DNA from: Muribaculaceae bacterium
GTDB lineage: Bacteria; Bacteroidota; Bacteroidia; Bacteroidales; Muribaculaceae
DNA: 5,738 nt
Assembly: GCA_016302215.1 (NCBI GenBank)
Contig: JAEDNZ010000119.1
Location: 1-5,738 of the forward strand
Reading direction: 5' to 3'
Shown: piece after piece, positions 1 through 5,567 of the stretch
Position numbering within the stretch: position 1 is the first letter of the stretch
How the letters are laid out: each line of letters opens with the position of its first letter
Translations under genes and position numbers: made by a program
Notes under the pieces: generated by a model
The model's database searches: none
What the model saw: the letters and a program-made list of their open reading frames with translations, nothing else
What the model was told of the DNA's origin: nothing

Positions 1-665
1 CCTATTGCTATACGCCCTACATAGTTGGAGAAGTCGAGCGAGGTGATTAGCATTTGGGCGTCGCCCTCAAGGGTCTGCGGCGCGGGGATGTGCTCTATGA
101 TGGTGTCAAGCAGGGGCAAGATGTTGTCAGTGGGTTTGCGCCAGTCGGTGCTCATCCAGCCGTTTTTAGCCGAGCCGAAGATGGTGGGGAAGTCAAGCTG
201 CTCTTCGGTAGCGTCGAGGCTGAACATCAGGTCAAAGACCATCTCCTGCACCTCGTCGGGGCGGCAGTTGGGCTTATCAACTTTGTTGACGACGACCACG
301 GGCTTGAGGCCCATCTGTATGGCTTTTTGGAGCACGAAGCGTGTCTGCGGCATCGGGCCTTCGAAGGCGTCCACGAGCAGGAGGCATCCATCGGCCATAT
401 TGAGCACGCGCTCCACCTCGCCGCCAAAGTCGGCGTGCCCCGGGGTGTCGATGATGTTTATCTTGTAGCCGTTGTAGTTTATCGAAACGTTTTTTGAGAG
501 GATGGTGATGCCGCGCTCGCGCTCGAGGTCGTTGTTGTCGAGGATAAGCTCGCCGGCGGTCTGGTTGTCGCGAAACAGATGCCCAGCAAGCAGCATTTTA
601 TCTACGAGTGTAGTCTTGCCGTGGTCAACGTGGGCAATGATTGCGATGTTCCTGATGTTTTGCAT
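1..665 (-). CDS. typA: Translational GTPase TypA/BipA, N-terminal part (cut by left window edge)
   Basis: This is the first 221 codons of a ribosome-binding GTPase of the EF-G/LepA superfamily that is involved in stress adaptation and late steps of ribosome assembly. Every G motif is readable: G1 AHVDHGKTT at residues 11-19, switch I with ERERGITI at 48-55 (G2 Thr54), G3 DTPGH at 73-77, G4 NKVD at 127-130, and G5 SAKNG at 165-169. The GITILSKN form of switch I, the MQNIRNIAIIAHVDHGKTT start and the SAKNGW stretch match TypA/BipA rather than EF-G, LepA or SelB. The family is about 600 residues long, so roughly 380 residues lie outside the left edge. The gene begins at the ATG at 665-663, with no in-frame interruption. 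No Shine-Dalgarno sequence precedes it; the leader is AT-rich, as is usual in Bacteroidota. A -7 box lies about 70 bases upstream, so it can be transcribed independently of the barrel gene behind it. The identification is firm. Confidence 0.97.
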   Translation of the reverse strand, partial: MQNIRNIAIIAHVDHGKTTLVDKMLLAGHLFRDNQTAGELILDNNDLERERGITILSKNVSINYNGYKINIIDTPGHADFGGEVERVLNMADGCLLLVDAFEGPMPQTRFVLQKAIQMGLKPVVVVNKVDKPNCRPDEVQEMVFDLMFSLDATEEQLDFPTIFGSAKNGWMSTDWRKPTDNILPLLDTIIEHIPAPQTLEGDAQMLITSLDFSNYVGRIAI

Positions 666-735
666 AAATACTCTATTGGATATTTTTCAATGTGCAGGCG
701 CTCGTCGTGGTGTTGACGGCTGTCGTTAGGTAGTG

Positions 736-743
736 CAAAGGTA
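736..743 (-). promoter_or_regulatory. Bacteroidota-type -7 box for typA
   Basis: On the minus strand this reads TACCTTTG, an exact match to the Bacteroidota sigma-ABfr -7 consensus TAnnTTTG. Transcription would begin about 5-7 bases downstream, giving a leader of roughly 65 bases before the typA ATG at 665. I see no good -33 TTTG at 19-21 bases upstream; that stretch is an A-run followed by AT-rich sequence. The call therefore rests on the -7 match and its position. Confidence 0.65.
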
Positions 744-820
744 GCTATTTTTTTTGGTATATTGAGTATGAAACGCTTATAAAATACAGCGGCGGCAAAT
801 AAAAGGGCGGTTAGAGAGGC

Positions 821-1519
821 TCAGTGAATGCGGAAGTTGTAGCCGAGCGACACCTCGATGGAGTTGTTGCGCGAGGCGCCGAAGGTGTCAGACTTTGACG
901 AGGGCAGGATATTGCCCAAGCCGAAGTAGTATCGGGCTTCGAGGGTGACGGAGTGACGCGGGTGTGCAAAAAATTCAAAGCCGAGGCCTCCGGCGATGCC
1001 GTAGTCAAATTTTTTGTTCATCGGGGCGGTGAGCTGTGCCGTCTGTCGCGCCGTGAGAGTGCGAAATTGGGGGTCGCTGTAGGGGTTGGTATAGTCAAAG
1101 TTGGCTGAGATGGAGTTAGCTATCATATAGCTGAGCTGCGGCCCGAGGTTGACAAAGCACTTAAAGCGTCGCGGTCCGAAGGTGATTTGTGTGAGCACAG
1201 AGAGGTTGAGATAGCTCAGTGTGCGAGTGTAAGAGAGCGTGGTCTCCTTGAAATTTTCGGCCCAGCCGCGTTGAGCCCAGCCGAGCTCGCCGATGATGCC
1301 AAACATTTTTTCTTCGGTGTATTTTACAGAAAGTGCGCCTGTTGAGGCCATCGCCATCTTTTGCGATACCGATGGCGAGAATGAAATCTTGGAGAGCGAG
1401 ATGCCGGCGTGGCCACCCACCCAGATGTGAGGCTTATAGTGTGTCTCGGCGTTGGCGGCGAGTGTCACGGCGAAGACTGTGACGATGGGCATCAAATGGC
1501 GGAGCAGCGACCGTTTCAT
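821..1519 (-). CDS. PorT-family outer-membrane beta-barrel protein
   Basis: A 232-residue exported protein. Residues 1-24 form a signal peptide (basic MKRSLLRH, hydrophobic core, probable cleavage after ANA at 22-24). The mature part is a chain of alternating amphipathic strands typical of the small Bacteroidota barrel family that includes PorT (Pfam outer-membrane beta-barrel, PF13568). Recognisable blocks in order are an opening glycine-rich strand (VGGHAGISLSK), GIIGELGWAQRGW, a YLNLSVL strand, FVNLGPQLSYM, FDYGIAGGLGFEF, LEARYYFGLGNI and the terminal strand VSLGYNFRIH. Its length is normal for the family. The start lies 2 bases after the stop of the LysM gene, so the two are almost certainly one operon, possibly with translational coupling; there is no Shine-Dalgarno sequence. 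PorT itself is needed for type IX secretion, but most members of this family have no assigned role, so I give no gene symbol. The product is expected in the outer membrane. Confidence 0.85.
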   Translation of the reverse strand: MKRSLLRHLMPIVTVFAVTLAANAETHYKPHIWVGGHAGISLSKISFSPSVSQKMAMASTGALSVKYTEEKMFGIIGELGWAQRGWAENFKETTLSYTRTLSYLNLSVLTQITFGPRRFKCFVNLGPQLSYMIANSISANFDYTNPYSDPQFRTLTARQTAQLTAPMNKKFDYGIAGGLGFEFFAHPRHSVTLEARYYFGLGNILPSSKSDTFGASRNNSIEVSLGYNFRIH

Positions 1520-1521
1520 AA

Positions 1522-3159
1522 TTAGAGCACGGAGGTGGTGACGCTGTCACCGCTAAGGTAAGAGATGATATAGATGGCATCGTTGTAATAGCCGGCCTCG
1601 GAGTCGCTATTGTCGGCATCGTAGGGCTTGATGTCAAATGACGATTGTAGGCCTATGTGTCGCGCCGGCACTTCCGGGTCAAAAGTGCCTTTGTTGGCTT
1701 GTATATTGCGCAAGATATAAGTAGCGCAGTCATAGCCCAGGAGAGCGAAGTTGGGCACGCCGTCGAGGGGCGCAGTGCCGTAGTGGCGGGTGAAGTCGGC
1801 CACGAAGGCGGCGCGCTCGGCGGCGGTGGTGTCGTCAAAGAAGCGGCTGTAAATCACGGCGCCCAATTCGTGGAGCATAGCGGCGTTGTCGCTGCGGAAG
1901 GCGGTCCAGTCAGGGTAGCCGAAGAGGTGGAGGGTAGATGGGTCGGCAAGGGTCTCGCGGTAAGAGCGCAGGGCGTAGGCAAATTTGCCGAATTCGCTGA
2001 CCGTGCCGCTTGAGGGTAGTATTACATATTCTTTGCCCTCGGCAAGCGTCTCGAGGTCGGAGGTGCGTAGCGAGCCGTCGTAAGCAATCTCGATGGGTGT
2101 GATGCCGGCGGCGGTGTATAGCTCTTTGACGTAGGCGGTGAAGGCCTCCTTGTCGTTGCTGCCGCGCGAGTTGGATATTATCACGGGAGTGCAGCCGCTG
2201 AAGGTGCTGAGCATGGCGTGGGCTGCTTTGTCGTACATGCGGTCGTGGGGCGTGTTGACCTGGAGCGCTGATGCCTCAGTGACGTATGAGGTGTCGCGGA
2301 TATTAAAGACGGTCATGACGTATGAGCCATTGTCAGCGGTGGTGTGCAGGATAGCCTTAATCTGGTCAGCGTCATCGGGGGCGATGATGACGTCGGCATC
2401 GGTGATGTCGGGCTTGCGCATAATGTCGTTGACAAGGGCGAGGCTGTCGGCGGTGTCAAAGACTGATATCTTGATTTTAGTGGTGCTGTTGGTGCCGAGA
2501 CGGTCGGCGGCGACAAGGAAGCCGCGATAGAAGTCGAGCTGTCGGCGGGCGGCTTTAGACGGCGTGGCCTCTTGCAGCATAAATGGTAGCATGATGGCCA
2601 CCGAGCCTTGATCGCTGACTTCGTAGGCCTCCTCAGGGGTAGCGGAGCTGTCGGTAGCGTCGGCTACGTCAACATCAGCGGCTTGGGGGCCGGGCGAGGT
2701 GGCGGCTTTAGTGGGCACAGCCTCGCCGTTGGGTATTATCAGTATCTGACCGGTGCGTATTCCCGACTCGGCGTCAGGGTTGAGGCGAACGATGTCGTCA
2801 GGCGACACGCCGTAGGTGTGGCTGATGCCGAAGAGAGTCTCGCCTTTCTTTACTTCGTGGCGAAGAGAGGCGTCGCCGGTATCATCGGCGCTCTCGCCGC
2901 CGAATTGAGCTACCGGGAAGTATAGCGTGGCGTCGGAGCGGAGGCCGTCAGCCACCGCTGGGTTGCAGCGTATTATATCATCGCTGCTGATGCCCAGAGT
3001 GCGCGACAGCGAGAAGAGGGTGTCGCCTTTCTTCACTGTATAGTAGTAATATTCGTTGCCGTTGATGTTTTTCACCGGCAGGTCGAGAGCCGCGGCGGCG
3101 CAGCATGCCCATGCTGCGATGACGGCGGTGGATAGTAGTCGAGCAAAGTTGATTTTCAT
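1522..3159 (-). CDS. Secreted protein with two LysM domains and a periplasmic-binding-protein-like domain
   Basis: A 545-residue exported protein. The signal peptide is at residues 1 to about 24 (MKINFARLL, then an Ala-rich core with CC at 19-20). Cleavage by signal peptidase I near AAAA/LDL fits best; a lipoprotein lipobox is possible, but Trp at -2 of Cys19 is unfavourable. LysM domain 1 spans about 38-83 (YTVKKGDTLFSLS, DDIIRCNP) and LysM domain 2 about 100-144 (HEVKKGETLFGIS, DDIVRLNP, ILIIPN). An Ala/Thr/Asp-rich linker runs over about 145-184. From about 185 to the end is an alpha/beta domain resembling type 1 periplasmic binding proteins (SVAIMLPF opening, FYRGFLVAADRL, ADVIIAPDD, PVIISNSRGS, EYVILPSSG, LHLFGYPDW, FALLGYDCATYIL). 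LysM domains bind peptidoglycan glycan chains; what the second domain binds is not evident. No ABC permease or ATPase is nearby. An upstream in-frame ATG at 3195 would add 12 polar residues before the signal peptide and start almost at the predicted transcript end, so I prefer 3159. Confidence 0.88.
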   Translation of the reverse strand: MKINFARLLSTAVIAAWACCAAAALDLPVKNINGNEYYYYTVKKGDTLFSLSRTLGISSDDIIRCNPAVADGLRSDATLYFPVAQFGGESADDTGDASLRHEVKKGETLFGISHTYGVSPDDIVRLNPDAESGIRTGQILIIPNGEAVPTKAATSPGPQAADVDVADATDSSATPEEAYEVSDQGSVAIMLPFMLQEATPSKAARRQLDFYRGFLVAADRLGTNSTTKIKISVFDTADSLALVNDIMRKPDITDADVIIAPDDADQIKAILHTTADNGSYVMTVFNIRDTSYVTEASALQVNTPHDRMYDKAAHAMLSTFSGCTPVIISNSRGSNDKEAFTAYVKELYTAAGITPIEIAYDGSLRTSDLETLAEGKEYVILPSSGTVSEFGKFAYALRSYRETLADPSTLHLFGYPDWTAFRSDNAAMLHELGAVIYSRFFDDTTAAERAAFVADFTRHYGTAPLDGVPNFALLGYDCATYILRNIQANKGTFDPEVPARHIGLQSSFDIKPYDADNSDSEAGYYNDAIYIISYLSGDSVTTSVL

Positions 3160-3212
3160 GTATGATGTCAATGCTGGTGATGAAGATGAGCTCAAGGCTC
3201 ACAATAATTTGC

Positions 3213-3220
3213 CAAAGTTA
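3213..3220 (-). promoter_or_regulatory. Bacteroidota-type -7 box for the LysM/barrel operon
   Basis: The minus strand reads TAACTTTG, an exact TAnnTTTG match. The transcript would start near 3207, leaving a leader of about 48 bases before the ATG at 3159. That favours this start over the in-frame ATG at 3195, which would have only about 12 leader bases. No clear -33 TTTG is visible at the expected spacing, but a 13-bp tandem repeat lies just upstream. Confidence 0.65.
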
Positions 3221-3250
3221 CGCATATTTTTTGAGATAACGAGCGGCAAC

Positions 3251-3276
3251 GCCCAAGAAAAGCGCCCAAGAAAAGC
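3251..3276. repeat. Perfect tandem repeat, 2 x 13 bp
   Basis: The unit GCCCAAGAAAAGC occurs twice head to tail with no mismatch (3251-3263 and 3264-3276). It lies about 44-69 bases upstream of the predicted start of the leftward transcript, the zone where transcription activators often bind, and about 100-130 bases upstream of the rightward transcript start. It could equally be a slippage duplication with no function. Confidence 0.8.
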
Positions 3277-3342
3277 ACTTATCCCCGATTAGGCTCAAAA
3301 TGGGGTATTTTTTTGTGATATTAACTATTATTTGTGAAAAAT

Positions 3343-3374
3343 GTTGGTGATTTTAGATTTTTGGCATATATTTG
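3343..3374 (+). promoter_or_regulatory. Bacteroidota-type promoter for the 547-residue secreted protein
   Basis: The -7 box TATATTTG at 3367-3374 matches TAnnTTTG exactly. A -33-like GTTG (consensus TTTG) lies at 3343-3346, 20 bases upstream, within the usual 19-21 spacing. Transcription should start near 3380, giving a leader of about 80 bases before the ATG at 3460. It is the best-formed promoter in the window because both elements are present. Confidence 0.7.
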
Positions 3375-3386
3375 TGGCAGTAATTG

Positions 3387-3427
3387 CAGATTTGGTAATC
3401 TTTTGTTATAAAAAGGCGCGAAATCTG
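3387..3427 (+). promoter_or_regulatory. Possible stem-loop in the 5' leader of the secreted-protein gene
   Basis: CAGATTT (3387-3393) is complementary to AAATCTG (3421-3427). Inside the 27-base gap, CTTTT (3400-3404) can pair with AAAAG (3411-3415) around a 6-base loop. Together they could form a two-tier hairpin beginning shortly after the predicted transcript start and ending 32 bases before the ATG. The stems are AT-rich and short, so this is a candidate only; I do not recognise a riboswitch class. Confidence 0.35.
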
Positions 3428-3459
3428 TGCTGAAGTTTAATAATTAACAGAATAATAGT

Positions 3460-5103
3460 ATGAAAAAATTTTACTTAGTCTTGTTGATGGCAGTGACAGT
3501 GGCGCTCGGAGCGTCTGCTCGTGTCGATGCCTTGAGAGATGTAAAGAAAGTGCGGTTTGCTAAGTCGGCAACCCAGGTCAGGAAAGCAGAGATAGCCGCC
3601 GAGCCGTCATCTGATGGTCTGCTCTACGCCAAGCCTGAGGGCGAATACAGAGTATATGAGCGTGCAGGCCGTTCGCTCATCTGGGACTATGGCGAGCTCT
3701 ACTATACAGACCAGGACGGCATGTATGCCGAGGTGGTTAAAGGTGACGATGGCGTGGTGTGGCTGCGCAATGTGCTCAGGTGGGTCAACAACGATGCTTG
3801 GATACAGGGCACTCTTAGCGCCGATGGCACGAAGATAACCGTGGCTCTCGGCACCCCTATAGCGCATGATACGTGGAATAATGCCTACCTCTATCTCTAT
3901 CCGGCAAAGATTGACCTTGAGGGCGCCGGCGACGATGCCCTTGCAGCGGTGCTGATTGATACCGATGTGTCGGAAATCACGTACACTATAGATGGCGACA
4001 AGATTTCGCTCGATGGCAGCGTGGACCAGGAGAGCGGCATCGCCGCCTTCTATGGCGAGGACTATGGCAACGAGTGGGCCGGCTACATGGATATGGTAAC
4101 CGAATACACAAAGCTCGACGTGGCGATAGCCGAGCCATCGACAACCGCTGAGAAGATAGAGGCTGAGATAGTATATACCAATGCTGATGTGACCGAGCTT
4201 GACCTCACCGACAAGCTGGGACGGCTCGGCGAAGTATGCGTAGAGGGCAACGAGGTGCTGGTAAGGGGCCTCGCAGGTGACAACGATATGTGGGTGCGAG
4301 GCACCATCAATGGTGATAAGGTGACATTTGCCAATGCACAGGTAGTTGGCGTGGAGGCCGGCTATATGATGTATCTCACCCCTGCCACTCACGAGACCGA
4401 CGACAGCGAGGGCTTTGTAATGACCACATTCACACCCACCAAGGCTGACCTCACCTTTGACTACGATGCTGAGAGCTGCAGCCTCACCAATCCGTCGGCC
4501 GACATTCTGCTAACGATAGAGCCTGAGTCGACAATGCACCTCTACAGCTATATAGCACCCACGATTAAGAAATTTGATGACGTGGCCCGCACGCCCATGA
4601 AGCCCGTGTTCACCGACGTAAGTTTCAACGACTGGGATACGCCCACATACTATGGCATAGCGCTGCGCACAGCCACATTTGATGCCGAGGACAATTTCCT
4701 TGATCCGGCCAAGATGGCGCTGCGCTTCACGGTCAATGGCGAGCCTTACACCTTCAGCGCAGCCGAATATCCGTGCCTGAGCGAAGACCTCACCGAGCTG
4801 CCCCTCACGCTTTCCACTCCTGATTACTACTTCTACTGGAGTGACAACTACAACTCCGTCACCATCAACGGCGAGGAGGACAGCATCAAAACCCTCACCG
4901 TGCAGCTTGTGTATTATGGCGGCGGCACCGAGTCAGTGTCGGAAGTAGAGACATGGGTGGCCGAGTCAGGAATTGAGGATATCATGGCTGATAAGGACAT
5001 CAATGCCCTGATTTACAACCTGCAAGGCATGCGCGTGAGCCGCGACAGCCTCACCCCCGGCATCTACATCACCGGCGGTAAGAAATTTGTAGTAACCAAG
5101 TAG
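3460..5103 (+). CDS. Secreted Bacteroidales protein of unknown function with duplicated beta-rich module and Por-like C-terminal tail
   Basis: A 547-residue exported protein. The signal peptide is residues 1-20 (MKKFYLVLL start, cleavage after ASA at 18-20). Two related modules follow. Residues 86-150 contain VVWLRNVL, AWIQGTL, KITVALG and YLYLYPA. Residues 257-309 contain VLVRGLA, MWVRGTI, KVTFANA and YMMYLTPA. Each is followed by a similar acidic strand region (ITYTIDGDKISL at 173-184; LTFDYDAESCSL at 331-342). Residues about 383-500 look like a separate beta domain (NFLDPAKMALRF, EPYTFSAAEY, LTELPLTL, YYGGGTESVSEVE) whose pattern I recall from other uncharacterised secreted Bacteroidales proteins. 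The last 30 or so residues (YNLQGMRV, PGIYITGGKK, VVTK) resemble the end of a type IX secretion C-terminal domain but lack its usual N-terminal strands. No catalytic motif is visible. The ATG at 3460 is preceded by an AT-rich leader without a Shine-Dalgarno sequence. The gene is monocistronic as far as visible. The coding call is firm; its role is unknown. Confidence 0.85.
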   Translation: MKKFYLVLLMAVTVALGASARVDALRDVKKVRFAKSATQVRKAEIAAEPSSDGLLYAKPEGEYRVYERAGRSLIWDYGELYYTDQDGMYAEVVKGDDGVVWLRNVLRWVNNDAWIQGTLSADGTKITVALGTPIAHDTWNNAYLYLYPAKIDLEGAGDDALAAVLIDTDVSEITYTIDGDKISLDGSVDQESGIAAFYGEDYGNEWAGYMDMVTEYTKLDVAIAEPSTTAEKIEAEIVYTNADVTELDLTDKLGRLGEVCVEGNEVLVRGLAGDNDMWVRGTINGDKVTFANAQVVGVEAGYMMYLTPATHETDDSEGFVMTTFTPTKADLTFDYDAESCSLTNPSADILLTIEPESTMHLYSYIAPTIKKFDDVARTPMKPVFTDVSFNDWDTPTYYGIALRTATFDAEDNFLDPAKMALRFTVNGEPYTFSAAEYPCLSEDLTELPLTLSTPDYYFYWSDNYNSVTINGEEDSIKTLTVQLVYYGGGTESVSEVETWVAESGIEDIMADKDINALIYNLQGMRVSRDSLTPGIYITGGKKFVVTK

Positions 5104-5132
5104 CGCGCCGCAAGGCTCACACGAAATAAGCA

Positions 5133-5168
5133 CAGCCCCGCGCTGCTTCAATAAGCAGCGCGGGGCTG
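5133..5168 (+). terminator. Strong hairpin, probable terminator of the secreted-protein gene
   Basis: A perfect 16-bp inverted repeat (5133-5148 with 5153-5168) closes a 4-base loop CAAT; the stem is very GC-rich. It begins 30 bases after the stop codon, where an intrinsic terminator is expected. No U-run follows on either strand, so it may instead act as a 3'-end stabiliser, or terminate with help. Its symmetry means it could also stop a transcript arriving from the right. Confidence 0.7.
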
Positions 5169-5176
5169 CAGTGTGG

Positions 5177-5194
5177 TATGACGGGCGCGTCATA
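5177..5194. repeat. Second small hairpin downstream of the terminator
   Basis: TATGACG (5177-5183) and CGTCATA (5188-5194) form a perfect 7-bp stem around a GGCG loop, 8 bases after the large hairpin. It may be part of a two-hairpin transcript end or a protein-binding palindrome. Confidence 0.5.
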
Positions 5195-5248
5195 TATAAA
5201 GATGGTGTTGCAAACTATGCTTTAGGCAAAAATAATAAAATGATACCT

Positions 5249-5261
5249 ACTGATAATCAGT
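5249..5261. repeat. Perfect palindrome ACTGAT-A-ATCAGT
   Basis: Six-base arms lie around a single central A. The core TGATAATCA recurs in opposite orientation inside the palindrome at 5362-5381. The size and symmetry resemble an operator for a dimeric regulator, but no gene in the window is obviously controlled by it. Confidence 0.45.
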
Positions 5262-5361
5262 GAGTTATAAAAGTGCATTTTTTACTTTTTGAAGTTTTGC
5301 GACACTCTCAATGCGTCGATAGCATCATAAAGCCTGGAAGGTGCAATCTTGCGCTATGTAT

Positions 5362-5381
5362 ATCATTGATTATCAAATGAT
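5362..5381. repeat. Imperfect palindrome containing TGATTATCA
   Basis: The sequence forms a 9-bp stem with one bulged A around a single central T (ATCAT, TGAT, T, ATCA, A, ATGAT). Its core TGATTATCA (5367-5375) is the reverse complement of the core of the palindrome at 5249-5261, about 116 bases away. Confidence 0.4.
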
Positions 5382-5491
5382 TATAAAGCGTGTAAGTCGG
5401 GGCAAGGTGGCGTCTTACAGCCTGAAGTTAGCGGCGGCTCTTGGGGGCCGCGGCCTGACGGCGCGGCGATATGACGTGGCGGCGCGGCTCG

Positions 5492-5509
5492 GAGCACTCA
5501 GAGCACTCG
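5492..5509. repeat. Short tandem repeat GAGCACTC x 2
   Basis: GAGCACTCA (5492-5500) is followed directly by GAGCACTCG (5501-5509), two 9-base units differing only in the last base. It sits in the GC-rich patch and may be simple slippage. Confidence 0.5.
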
Positions 5510-5567
5510 GAGGTCGCGGTGGGTTCGGCGGCGCGGTTTTGGAGGAATTTGGGATTTGGTTTTGATT

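Larger units (their letters stand above)
3160..3459. other. Divergent intergenic region with promoters in both directions
   Basis: This 300-base gap separates the leftward LysM gene from the rightward 547-residue gene. It is strongly AT-rich between about 3290 and 3460. It holds a minus-strand -7 box (3213-3220), a plus-strand -33/-7 pair (3343-3374), a perfect 13-bp tandem repeat (3251-3276) and an inverted repeat in the plus-strand leader (3387-3427). I see no RNA gene and no convincing small coding region in it. Confidence 0.75.

Noticed and set aside
774..791. Weak hairpin on the minus strand between the barrel gene and typA, considered as a terminator
   Set aside because: The stem is 4 bp plus 3 bp with a bulged base, followed by only three T. 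It is too weak to call, so read-through into typA remains possible.
3160..3195. Extended N-terminus for the LysM protein from the ATG at 3195
   Set aside because: The extra 12 residues (Ser-rich) would precede an otherwise normal signal peptide, and the start would lie only about 12 bases from the predicted transcript 5' end.
3607..4392. A 261-codon open frame on the minus strand inside the secreted-protein gene
   Set aside because: It is fully antisense to a gene with a signal peptide, internal duplication and a recognisable tail. Its product is rich in His, Ile and Tyr with no domain, as expected from the reverse strand of this codon usage.
5227..5234. TATTTTTG on the minus strand, matching TAnnTTTG
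   Set aside because: It lies in an A/T-rich run, has no -33 element, and would drive transcription into the 3' hairpin of the secreted-protein gene with no gene to serve.
5341..5565. A 74-codon open frame on the plus strand
   Set aside because: Its product is mostly Ala/Gly/Arg/Leu from GC-rich low-complexity DNA, with no motif and no suitable promoter. The frame probably stays open because of base composition.
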